Assembly: GCA_031289975.1 (NCBI GenBank) | Contig: JAITOM010000096.1 | Span: 1-6,251 of the forward strand | Length of the DNA: 6,251 nucleotides | Reading direction: 5' to 3' | Source of the DNA: Methanobrevibacter sp. | GTDB taxonomy: Archaea; Methanobacteriota; Methanobacteria; Methanobacteriales; Methanobacteriaceae | Part shown: positions 1-5,627 of the stretch, one piece after another | Position numbering within the stretch: position 1 is the first letter of the stretch | Layout: every line of letters begins with the position of its first letter | Made by a program: the position numbers and the translations under genes | The notes under the pieces: generated by a model | Database searches by the model: none | What the model was told of the DNA's origin: nothing | What the model saw: the letters and a program-made list of their open reading frames with translations, nothing else

Positions 1-117
1 ATGTTAGGTAATTCTATCAGGAATATAAGTCCTTAACAAAAAATATTATTCCTAAAATGGACGGGAATTAAAATAAGAACCCATCAAATATTATTTAATT
101 TAAAATTCAATTAAAAA

Positions 118-123
118 AAGGAG
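118..123 (+). promoter_or_regulatory. Ribosome binding site of the secreted-protein gene
   Basis: AAGGAG lies 10 bases before the ATG at 134 and matches the 16S anti-Shine-Dalgarno core. It supports the chosen start. The A/T-rich stretch at about 65-105 must hold the promoter, but several TATA-like stretches compete and I cannot choose one. Confidence 0.6.
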
Positions 124-133
124 AAATAAAAAA

Positions 134-553
134 ATGAAAATAAAAATATTAAGTTATATTATAATAGCTATTTTAGCTATTAGTGCAGTGGGTAACATTA
201 ATGCAACACCTCTACCTGCTTCAAATGTTACATTACATAATGTAGATAATGTAACTCAGGTTTTAGATGTTTATTTAATAGATCCATATTATTATCCTCA
301 AGAAAGATTTGTTGCTCATCATGTTATTGATCCAGGAGTTAATATAACATTTGAAATCAATGATACAAGATACATTTTTGTATGGCATGGAGAATATGTA
401 GATAGTATTCAATGGACATGGAGATTTTGCGATTTTGACAAATATAATAATATTGTAGTATATAGTGATTGGTATTTTTATTATTCTTTACAATATGGAC
501 ATCACTTTTCCCATTTTGATCCAAATGATATACCATTCTATGTAGGAGTTTAA
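134..553 (+). CDS. Small secreted protein of unknown function
   Basis: I do not recognise the family. The 139-residue product begins with a classic Sec signal peptide: a basic start (MKIK), a hydrophobic core at residues 5-20, and a likely signal peptidase site after NINA at about residue 24. The mature part is about 115 residues with no further membrane segment, so it is probably exported to the cell surface or medium. It is rich in Tyr, Asp, His and Trp, with aromatic clusters at 50-54 (DPYYY), 93-98 (QWTWRF) and 110-121, and a His-rich patch at 122-127. It has one cysteine (about 99), so no internal disulfide. The alternating polar/hydrophobic pattern suggests a small beta-sandwich, which is inference. 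The start is set by the AAGGAG site 10 bases upstream. No partner gene is adjacent, and the stop codon sits inside a hairpin. Confidence 0.75.
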   Translation: MKIKILSYIIIAILAISAVGNINATPLPASNVTLHNVDNVTQVLDVYLIDPYYYPQERFVAHHVIDPGVNITFEINDTRYIFVWHGEYVDSIQWTWRFCDFDKYNNIVVYSDWYFYYSLQYGHHFSHFDPNDIPFYVGV

Positions 554-571
554 GCTTAGTGAAACTCCTAC
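542..571 (+). promoter_or_regulatory. Hairpin A spanning the stop codon
   Basis: GTAGGAGTTT (542-551) is a perfect 10-bp inverted repeat of AAACTCCTAC (562-571) around a 10-base loop. The stop codon (551-553) starts at the base of the loop. A translating ribosome would keep it open. Its right arm is shared with hairpin B, so only one of the two can form at a time. Confidence 0.5.
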
Positions 572-598
572 TACCATAAAGGGGGGGTGAGGAGTTTC
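561..598 (+). terminator. Hairpin B, alternative 3' hairpin with a G-run in its loop
   Basis: GAAACTCCT (561-569) pairs with AGGAGTTTC (590-598), giving a 9-bp stem and a 20-base loop that contains seven consecutive Gs (581-587). It may help end the secreted-protein transcript or protect its 3' end. No clean U-run follows at once; T-rich sequence appears only near 631-640. A terminator role is therefore an inference. Confidence 0.4.
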
Positions 599-651
599 TC
601 ATCCAAATAGAATAAAAAAAATCTGAAAAATCCTTTTCTTTGAGTTAACTT

Positions 652-924
652 ATGATCATAACAGACCTTCCAAAAGAAAAATTTTTAATTCCATGCAGGA
701 GATTTAATAATAAAGCTTATAGTAATAAAATAAATAGAATCATTAACACTTTAATTAATGACATTCTATTTAGCGAATTTACTACTCAAGATTATTATCA
801 GATTGAAGACATGTTTAAGACAAAATTAGAAAATCTTATTGGTGCAGCATGGAAGAAAATTTTTTTAGCAATATGGGATTGTTTATGGGCTCATTTAAAA
901 GGGGGATGTGAAAAATCCAACTGA
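652..924 (+). CDS. Doubtful 90-residue ORF, possibly a remnant
   Basis: The product is not recognised. It is basic and helix-prone. An N-terminal half rich in Lys and Asn (residues 1-45) is followed by an amphipathic Trp-rich helix around residues 65-83 (AAWKKIFLAIWDCLWAHL), and it ends GGCEKSN. There is no convincing ribosome binding site before the ATG, only a weak GAG at 642-644. The stop codon lies inside repeat copy 1 (902-925). Genes of insertion sequences often end inside a terminal repeat, so this could be the tail of a truncated mobile-element gene. It could also be a chance frame. Nothing shows that it is expressed. Confidence 0.3.
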   Translation: MIITDLPKEKFLIPCRRFNNKAYSNKINRIINTLINDILFSEFTTQDYYQIEDMFKTKLENLIGAAWKKIFLAIWDCLWAHLKGGCEKSN

Positions 925-925
925 T
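902..925 (+). repeat. Dispersed repeat, copy 1
   Basis: This copy contains GTGAAAAATCCAACTGAT (908-925) preceded by GGGGAT. It matches copy 2 (1063-1086) in inverted orientation at 22 of 24 positions, and copy 3 (2490-2508) in direct orientation over the core with one mismatch. Confidence 0.65.
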
Positions 926-1062
926 AAATTATTTTTCCAACTTTTTATTCAAATGTATGCATTAAGTAAAAGTCCTTTTTAATATTACATTGATCTTATA
1001 AAGTCATTAAAATGCTTTAAAGAATTAAGTATTATAAATATTAAATAAAGTATTATAGCTTC

Positions 1063-1086
1063 ATCAGTTGAATTTTTCACAACCCC
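1063..1086 (-). repeat. Dispersed repeat, copy 2 (inverted)
   Basis: The plus strand reads ATCAGTTGAATTTTTCACA (1063-1081) followed by ACCCC. The 19-base core is the exact reverse complement of copy 3 at 2490-2508. Together they form an inverted pair that brackets TPR gene 1. With copy 1 it forms a second, shorter inverted pair of 185 bp. Confidence 0.65.
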
Positions 1087-1222
1087 ATTTTTTTGAGTTT
1101 TTGTAAAATTTGGCTGATGAATATTTTGCATTAGTTCTTTTATTATTCTAATGGATGAATTCATATCATTACATGATATAAAATAGAATAACAATATTAT
1201 TAATGGTTTTAGAAAATGTAAA

Positions 1223-2254
1223 TCAATTATTCAAATTTATTTCTTTAATAAGCTTTTGAGCTCTTTCATATTCATGATCCACCCACCCTTTTTTAGCTAA
1301 ATATTCGTTTTCTTTTATCTTGTTTAAATAGCTGATGCTTTCTGAATATTCTCCTTTTTCTTTTAATACGAGTGCTTTATAATAATATGATTTCCAACCA
1401 TTATCTATGGCATGATTAAAATATTCCATAGCAAGATCATAATCTTTCATACATAAATAGATGATTCCTTTAGTTTCCATTAAATATGGCTCGGAATCTA
1501 TTTCAATAGCTTTATCAATATATTTCAAAGCATTATCATAATCACCTAATTTACGATAAATAATAGATTTTTCTCTAAATTTTACATCAGCATTATCATC
1601 TTTATCACCAATTAAATCAAGTGTTTTTATTGCTTCATCATAATTTTTAGACATTGCTAATGATTCTCCTTTTGTTATATAAATGTAAGATGGATCGTTT
1701 CCATAATTTGAATCAGATTTACATAATTCAATAGCTTTATCAAAATACTTTATAGCATCTTGATGCTTAGAAGGATCATCAAAATATAGACCTAAATTAG
1801 TTGAAACATGAGCTAAATTCATATAAATTTCTATATTATCTGGATTAACTTTTAATAATTCTTTTAAAAATTCTAAATCATTATTAGTTGATTGAAAATT
1901 GCTAAAAATATTCTCATTTTCATTCAATAAATGAAAATCATCAGGATGATAAATAAGAGACTTATTAAGGAAAATAGCTTCTCCTTTAATATCTTCTAAT
2001 TTTTTTAATGCATCCAATTCTGAATGGACAAGATTAATATTTTTATAAATATCTTCTGAATAATTATCATATAATTTTAATAACTCTTCATACTTTTCTA
2101 ATTTACTTAATATTAATGATTTCATTTTTACAAGATATGAGTTATGAGGATAATCTTTTAAAAGTTTATTAACTGCATTTAAAGCCTTCTCATTATCATT
2201 TGATGCTAATATACTATTTAATCTTTTAATTTCTTTTTTAAGTTTGCTTGACAT
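1223..2254 (-). CDS. TPR-repeat protein, paralog 1 of 3
   Basis: This is a 343-residue soluble protein with no signal peptide or membrane segment, so it probably acts in the cytoplasm. Tetratricopeptide repeats are helical pairs that bind other proteins. Clear TPR-like units lie at about residues 143-178 (ending DAIKYFDKAIEL), 190-217 (GESLAMSKNYDEAIKTLDLI), 223-253 (KLGDYDNALKYIDKAIEID), 257-286 and 288-315 (ALVLKEKGEYSESISYL). Residues 20-110 hold more degenerate helical repeats. The signatures shared with both paralogs are the N-terminus (KLKKEIKRLNSIL, then NKLLKDYP) and the C-terminus (GW followed by RAQKLIKEIN). The start is fixed by a GGTGA site four bases upstream and by alignment with the paralogs. 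Its partner is unknown, and no enzymatic domain is visible. The gene stands alone, with 529 bp before the next coding region upstream. Confidence 0.88.
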   Translation of the reverse strand: MSSKLKKEIKRLNSILASNDNEKALNAVNKLLKDYPHNSYLVKMKSLILSKLEKYEELLKLYDNYSEDIYKNINLVHSELDALKKLEDIKGEAIFLNKSLIYHPDDFHLLNENENIFSNFQSTNNDLEFLKELLKVNPDNIEIYMNLAHVSTNLGLYFDDPSKHQDAIKYFDKAIELCKSDSNYGNDPSYIYITKGESLAMSKNYDEAIKTLDLIGDKDDNADVKFREKSIIYRKLGDYDNALKYIDKAIEIDSEPYLMETKGIIYLCMKDYDLAMEYFNHAIDNGWKSYYYKALVLKEKGEYSESISYLNKIKENEYLAKKGWVDHEYERAQKLIKEINLNN

Positions 2255-2258
2255 TATT

Positions 2259-2263
2259 TCACC
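2259..2263 (-). promoter_or_regulatory. Ribosome binding site of TPR gene 1
   Basis: The minus strand reads GGTGA, then AATA, then ATG. GGTGA pairs with the UCACC of archaeal 16S rRNA. The same arrangement occurs before TPR gene 3, within a leader of about 40 bases that is similar in all three paralogs. Confidence 0.65.
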
Positions 2264-2356
2264 ATTTTATTAATCTATTTATTATTTTTCCATTAATAGA
2301 AATTTTGTTAATATGCTCATTTAGATAACTTAACTCCTATTTAATCAATGATCTAT

Positions 2357-2413
2357 TCATCCTTCTCTTACAGATCCAATTGTAACAATTTTATCAGCAC
2401 CATCTTTTTTTTA
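2357..2413 (-). pseudogene. 3' coding remnant of an unidentified gene
   Basis: The minus strand between stops encodes KKDGADKIVTIGSVREG followed by TGA, which reads like a genuine protein C-terminus and not random A/T sequence. It begins at a run of eight As. Just upstream, another frame gives SLDIKKFLKK, which would continue smoothly if a frameshift at the A-run were repaired. Further upstream, frames are broken by stops (FPE, stop, PFDMILRY). This suggests the tail of a gene that lost its front and gained frameshifts. The family is not recognised. Confidence 0.35.
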
Positions 2414-2489
2414 GAAATTTTTTAATATCTAAGGATCATATCAAAAGGTTATTCTGGAAATGAAAAAATTGATGTGAAAAATTTGAGGC

Positions 2490-2508
2490 TGTGAAAAATT
2501 CAACTGAT
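2490..2508 (+). repeat. Dispersed repeat, copy 3
   Basis: TGTGAAAAATTCAACTGAT is the exact 19-base reverse complement of copy 2. A partial copy, GATGTGAAAAATT, lies 16 bases earlier at 2471-2483. Beyond the core, the flank similarity to copy 2 continues imperfectly on both sides (CTT-like bases outside; CC and CA matches inside). Confidence 0.65.
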
Positions 2509-2590
2509 AAGTTATTATGTGACTTTCATCTTTAAATATTTTAATAAAAATCATGATTAAGTTCACATATTTCATCCAAAAATAATTATT

Positions 2591-2756
2591 TATTTTTAAA
2601 AATAATTGTTATTTTTTGTTAATTAAAACTTTGACATTTATGATCTAATTTAAAAAATCTTATTATTGAACTTGTTCAATTAGAAAAACGAAGTTTTTCT
2701 TTACTTACAAACATTATTTCATACACTATAAACATTATAAAAGTTTGGAGGAATAC
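2591..2756. repeat. Duplicated intergenic block, copy 1
   Basis: This block aligns along its length with 4111-4239. Both start TATTTTTAAAAATAAT, share TAATTTAAAAAA, then share an unbroken 25-base match beginning TTACTTACAAACATTATTTC (2702-2726; 4184-4208), and end with AAAAGTTTGGAG. Copy 1 is 37 bases longer, chiefly because of an insertion at 2666-2703. The plus strand ends with a ribosome-binding-site-like GGAGG (2748-2752), but no reading frame follows. The block lies 28 bases past the stop of TPR gene 2. Confidence 0.7.
2666..2703. repeat. 38-bp double-palindrome insertion
   Basis: This segment is absent from the other copy of the block. Apart from a few edge bases it consists of two adjacent hairpins: ATTGAAC/GTTCAAT with a 2-base centre (2665-2680), and AGAAAAAC/GTTTTTCT with a GAA loop (2682-2700). 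It looks like a small palindromic insertion, or alternatively a deletion from copy 2. Confidence 0.5.
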
Positions 2757-2783
2757 AATATTAAATGTTTTAGAAAATATAAA

Positions 2784-3815
2784 TCATTTATTCAAGTTTA
2801 TTTCTTTAATAAGCTTTTGAGCTCTTTCATATTCATAATCAGCCCATCCTTTCTTTATATTTTCATTTTTTTTAATCATATTTAAACAGTTAATGCTTTC
2901 TACATACTCTCCTTTTTCTTTTAATGCGAATGCTTTATAATAATTTGCAGCCCTATCATCATCATCTGCTGATTGATTAAAACATTTTATAGCAAGATCA
3001 TAATCCTTCATACATAAATAAATTCTTCCTTTAAGTTCCATTAAATAAGAATCATTATCTATTTCAATGGCTTTATCAATATATTTCAAAGCGAGATCAT
3101 AATCACCTATTTCACGGTAAACAATAGATTTTTCTCTAAATTTTATATCTGCATTAATATCTTCATCATCAATTAAATCAAATGTTTTTATTGCTTCATC
3201 ATATCTTTCAAATGATGCTAATGATTCTCCTTTATCTATATAAATATGGGATGGGTTGTTATCATGATTTGGATCCAATTTACATAATTCAATAGCTTTA
3301 TCAAAATAATTTATAGCATCTTCTTGCTTAGAAAAATCATCTAAAGATCGAGCTAACTTAGCTGAAGCATACCCTAAATGCATATAAATTTCTATATTAT
3401 TAGGATTAACTTTTAATAAGTCTTTTAAAAACTCTATATCCTCAGTAGTTGATTGAAAATGGTTTAAAATATTATCATTCTTAGTTACTAAATGAAAATC
3501 TTCAGGATAATAAATAAGAGATTTATTAACAAAAATAGCTTGTTTTTTAATATCTTTTAAGTCTTCTAATGCATATAGTTTCGTATGGACAATATCAATA
3601 TCCATATAAATTTCTTCGGAATATTTATCATGCAATTTTAATAATTCTTTATATTTTTCTAATTTAGTTAATGCTATTGATTTTATTCTTACGAAATATA
3701 AGATATTAGGATAATCTTTTAAAAGTTTGTTAACCACAGCTAAAATTTTTTTATCATCCTTTGACCGTAATATAGTATTTAATCTTTTAATTTCTTTTTT
3801 AAGTTTATTTGACAT
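2784..3815 (-). CDS. TPR-repeat protein, paralog 2 of 3
   Basis: This 343-residue cytoplasmic TPR protein is collinear with paralog 1. TPR-like units lie at about 143-178 (DAINYFDKAIELCK), 190-217 (ERYDEAIKTFDLI), 223-253 (EIGDYDLALKYIDKAIEID), 257-286 (MKDYDLAIKCF) and 288-315 (KEKGEYVESINCL). It keeps the N-terminal KLKKEIKRLNTIL and the C-terminal GW/RAQKLIKEIN signatures. A longer frame starts at 3857 and adds 14 residues (MKKIINRLDKNGAI). I prefer the start at 3815 because it gives the same length and first residues as both paralogs, and because the added codons match non-coding leader of the other genes. The site before it is GGTGC rather than GGTGA, so initiation may be weaker. Its function as a protein-binding scaffold is inferred from the fold only. 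Confidence 0.87.
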   Translation of the reverse strand: MSNKLKKEIKRLNTILRSKDDKKILAVVNKLLKDYPNILYFVRIKSIALTKLEKYKELLKLHDKYSEEIYMDIDIVHTKLYALEDLKDIKKQAIFVNKSLIYYPEDFHLVTKNDNILNHFQSTTEDIEFLKDLLKVNPNNIEIYMHLGYASAKLARSLDDFSKQEDAINYFDKAIELCKLDPNHDNNPSHIYIDKGESLASFERYDEAIKTFDLIDDEDINADIKFREKSIVYREIGDYDLALKYIDKAIEIDNDSYLMELKGRIYLCMKDYDLAIKCFNQSADDDDRAANYYKAFALKEKGEYVESINCLNMIKKNENIKKGWADYEYERAQKLIKEINLNK

Positions 3816-3819
3816 TATT

Positions 3820-3824
3820 GCACC
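3820..3824 (-). promoter_or_regulatory. Degenerate ribosome binding site of TPR gene 2
   Basis: The minus strand reads GGTGC, AATA, ATG. The last base differs from the GGTGA of paralogs 1 and 3, leaving four pairing bases. This is the only copy in which the upstream ATG at 3857 is in frame, so an alternative start is possible. Confidence 0.45.
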
Positions 3825-3897
3825 ATTTTTATCCAATCTATTTATTATTTTTTTCATTATAGGAGTCTTGTTAATTACATTGCCTTTTTGATAAAAT

Positions 3898-3909
3898 CTT
3901 ATAGTATTT
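3898..3909 (-). promoter_or_regulatory. Candidate TATA box of TPR gene 2
   Basis: The minus strand reads AAATACTATAAG about 85 bases before the start codon. Archaeal transcription starts roughly 25 bases downstream of the TATA box, which would leave a leader of about 60 bases that includes the conserved leader. The surrounding sequence is so A/T-rich that a chance match is possible. Confidence 0.25.
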
Positions 3910-4110
3910 CTCTTAACTTATATTATTATCATTAAATTTTTAAAAAAGTTTAATATCTCTTTAGATTAAAATTTGAATAATTTAAAGAATAATTTTTAAA
4001 TATAGTGATATAAAAAATGTTTGTAATTAATCATTTATTTTTAAATATCTTAGTTTTAAAAATTTCAATTAATATTAAATTAATTTTTTAAATAATAATT
4101 TTTATTTCTT

Positions 4111-4239
4111 TATTTTTAAAAATAATAATTATAATTTTTTAATTAAAAATTCAATGTTTTTAATGTAATTTAAAAAACTTTATTACTTACAAACATTATT
4201 TCATACACTATAAAATATTACAAAAGTTTGGAGAAATAC
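4111..4239. repeat. Duplicated intergenic block, copy 2
   Basis: This is the partner of 2591-2756, without the 38-bp palindromic insert and with GGAGAAATAC in place of GGAGGAATAC at the right end. No open frame follows on the plus strand. Its retention beside two of the three TPR genes suggests it was copied with them. Confidence 0.7.
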
Positions 4240-4427
4240 TATAAAATAAATATTATAATATTTAAATTTAAAATTATGGAATTTTATAAATTTATATTTA
4301 AAATTAAATAATTTAATAAAAAATATTATCATTTTAAAATTTAAGAGCTTTTATATGAACTATAAATAAAAAAATAATAGTATAACCTCTTAAAGAATCA
4401 TTTTCCACTCTTTGGATAATTATCTTT

Positions 4428-4459
4428 AAAAACAACATCCAAACCAATATTTAGATGTT
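4428..4459 (-). terminator. Probable terminator of TPR gene 3
   Basis: Read on the minus strand after the stop codon, AACATC-T-AAA pairs with TTT-G-GATGTT around a six-base loop and is followed by G and five Ts. A weak stem plus a T-run suits archaeal termination, where the T-run matters most. Confidence 0.4.
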
Positions 4460-4485
4460 TTAAAAAAGATAATTTAGATGTTTTA
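4450..4485. repeat. Short tandem duplication at the 3' end of TPR gene 3
   Basis: TTTAGATGTTTTA occurs at 4450-4462 and 4473-4485, a 23-base period. The second copy overlaps the stop codon of TPR gene 3. It probably arose by slippage. Confidence 0.55.
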
Positions 4486-5541
4486 GAAAATATAATTATC
4501 ATCCGAATTTATTTCTTTAATAAGCTTTTGAGCTCTTTGATAATCATAATCTATCCACCCTTGTTTAATTAAATATTCACTTTCTTTAATCATATTTAAA
4601 CAGTTAAGACTTTCTAAATATTTTCCTTTTTCTTTTAATGCAAGTGCTTTATAATAATATGAACTTTGATTATTATCCCTGTCTTGATTAAAACAATCTA
4701 TAGCAAGATCATATTCTTTCATACATAAATAAATTGTTCCTTTAATTTCTATTAAATAATAATCAAAGAAAAGATCACCAGGACCTTCTTCAATGGCTTT
4801 ATCAACATATTTCAAAGCAGCATCATAATCCCCTAATTTACGATAAATAATCGCCTTTTTTCTAAATTTCATTTCGGCATTAGAATCTTCATCATCAATT
4901 AAATCAAGTGTTTTTATTGCTTCATCATATTTTTTAAGCAAGGATAATGATTCTCCTTTATCTAAGTAAATATAAGATGGATTGTTACCATAATTTGGAT
5001 TCAATTTACATAATTCAATAGCCTTATCAAAATAATTTATAGCATCTTGATACCTGGAAGAATCATCCAAAGATCGACCTAAATTATTTAAAATGCGACC
5101 TATAGTCATGTAAATTTCTATATTGTTCGGATTAAATTTTAATAAGTCTTTTAAAAAATTTAGATCCTCAATATCTGATTGAAAATGTTCTATAACACTA
5201 TCATTCATATTAACTACATAAAAATCATCAGGATAATAAACAAGAGACTTATTAACAAAAATAGCTTCTTGTTTAATATCATTTAATTGGTCTAATGCCT
5301 CTATTTTTGCATGAACAATGTCCTTATCTTTATAAATTTCTTCTGAATAATTATCATGTAATTTTAATAATTCTTTATATTTTTTTAATTTAGTCAATGC
5401 AATTGATTTTATTTTTATAAAATATAAGTTATTAGGATAATCTTTTAAAAGTTTATTAACTACATTTAAACTTTTTTCATCATCATCGGATAGTAATATA
5501 CTGTTCAATATTCTAATTTCTTTTTTAAGCTTATTTGACAT
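4483..5541 (-). CDS. TPR-repeat protein, paralog 3 of 3
   Basis: This 352-residue cytoplasmic TPR protein aligns end to end with paralogs 1 and 2. TPR-like units lie at about 143-178 (DAINYFDKAIELCK), 190-217 (KKYDEAIKTLDLI), 223-250 (KLGDYDAALKYVDKAI), 262-291 (CMKEYDLAIDCF) and 293-320 (KEKGKYLESLNCL). It differs by a five-residue insertion near 251-262 (EEGPGDLFFDYY region), between two repeats, and by a four-residue C-terminal extension ending NYIF. The first 60 residues agree with paralog 1 at roughly 70% of positions by eye. The start is fixed by GGTGA four bases upstream. It lies 86 bp downstream of the TiaS-like gene on the same strand, so read-through from that gene is possible, although its leader resembles those of its stand-alone paralogs. 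The binding partner is unknown. Confidence 0.88.
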   Translation of the reverse strand: MSNKLKKEIRILNSILLSDDDEKSLNVVNKLLKDYPNNLYFIKIKSIALTKLKKYKELLKLHDNYSEEIYKDKDIVHAKIEALDQLNDIKQEAIFVNKSLVYYPDDFYVVNMNDSVIEHFQSDIEDLNFLKDLLKFNPNNIEIYMTIGRILNNLGRSLDDSSRYQDAINYFDKAIELCKLNPNYGNNPSYIYLDKGESLSLLKKYDEAIKTLDLIDDEDSNAEMKFRKKAIIYRKLGDYDAALKYVDKAIEEGPGDLFFDYYLIEIKGTIYLCMKEYDLAIDCFNQDRDNNQSSYYYKALALKEKGKYLESLNCLNMIKESEYLIKQGWIDYDYQRAQKLIKEINSDDNYIF

Positions 5542-5545
5542 TATT

Positions 5546-5550
5546 TCACC
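5546..5550 (-). promoter_or_regulatory. Ribosome binding site of TPR gene 3
   Basis: The minus strand reads GGTGA, AATA, ATG, identical to TPR gene 1. The preceding 35 bases (AATAAATAGATTA and A-rich sequence) are similar in all three paralogs, so the leader was duplicated with the genes. Confidence 0.65.
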
Positions 5551-5627
5551 ATTTATCTAATCTATTTATTACTTTTTTTCATAGACACATTGATAGTATT
5601 TATTTACATTGGTTCATGAATATCTTC

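Larger units (their letters stand above)
600..1222. other. Largely non-coding, repeat-bearing gap
   Basis: Between the secreted-protein gene and the 3' end of TPR gene 1 I see only one doubtful ORF (652-924) and two inverted copies of a 24-bp repeat (902-925 and 1063-1086). The rest is A/T-rich sequence with many stops. A 69-codon minus-strand frame at 985-1194 runs through the second repeat copy but has no recognisable domain. The stretch reads like debris of decayed or mobile DNA. Confidence 0.5.
2255..2783. other. Intergenic region between TPR genes 1 and 2
   Basis: From right to left this 529-bp gap holds a duplicated block (2591-2756) with a palindromic insert, a third copy of the dispersed repeat (2490-2508), a decayed 3' coding fragment (2357-2413 and just upstream), and the leader of TPR gene 1. 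I see no intact gene. The promoter of TPR gene 1 must lie at about 2290-2350, but no single TATA box stands out. Confidence 0.6.
3816..4482. other. AT-rich intergenic region between TPR genes 2 and 3
   Basis: This 667-bp gap contains the leader of TPR gene 2, an almost pure A/T stretch (about 3930-4380), the second copy of the duplicated block (4111-4239), and a probable terminator for TPR gene 3. No frame of credible length or composition is present. The 240 bp between the block and TPR gene 3 have no counterpart next to TPR gene 2. Confidence 0.6.

Noticed and set aside
1..36. Open frame from the left edge to a TAA, possibly the end of an upstream gene
   Set aside because: Only 11 codons are visible (MLGNSIRNISP), too few to distinguish a gene tail from chance. 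A weak 7-bp inverted repeat (19-25/47-53) follows but gives no real support.
357..602. 81-codon minus-strand frame opposite the secreted-protein gene
   Set aside because: It lies antisense to a better gene with signal peptide and ribosome binding site, runs through the hairpins, and has no protein-like pattern.
985..1194. 69-codon minus-strand frame downstream of TPR gene 1
   Set aside because: It has no ribosome binding site and no recognisable domain, and its middle is repeat copy 2. The segment MQNIHQPNFTKTQKNGVVKNSTDEAI looks more protein-like and could be a remnant, but not enough to call a gene.
2764..2772. ATG after the GGAGG at 2748-2752 considered as a plus-strand gene start
   Set aside because: The frame is ATG TTT TAG, so nothing is encoded; the region continues into the 3' end of TPR gene 2.
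2704..4208. Shared 25-base segments considered as CRISPR repeats
   Set aside because: There are only two copies about 1.5 kb apart, with no regular spacer and repeat units and no cas genes.
3930..4380. A/T-rich low-complexity stretch considered as a replication origin
   Set aside because: There are no repeated origin boxes, no Cdc6/Orc1 gene and no G-rich motifs nearby. It is ordinary intergenic DNA for such a genome.
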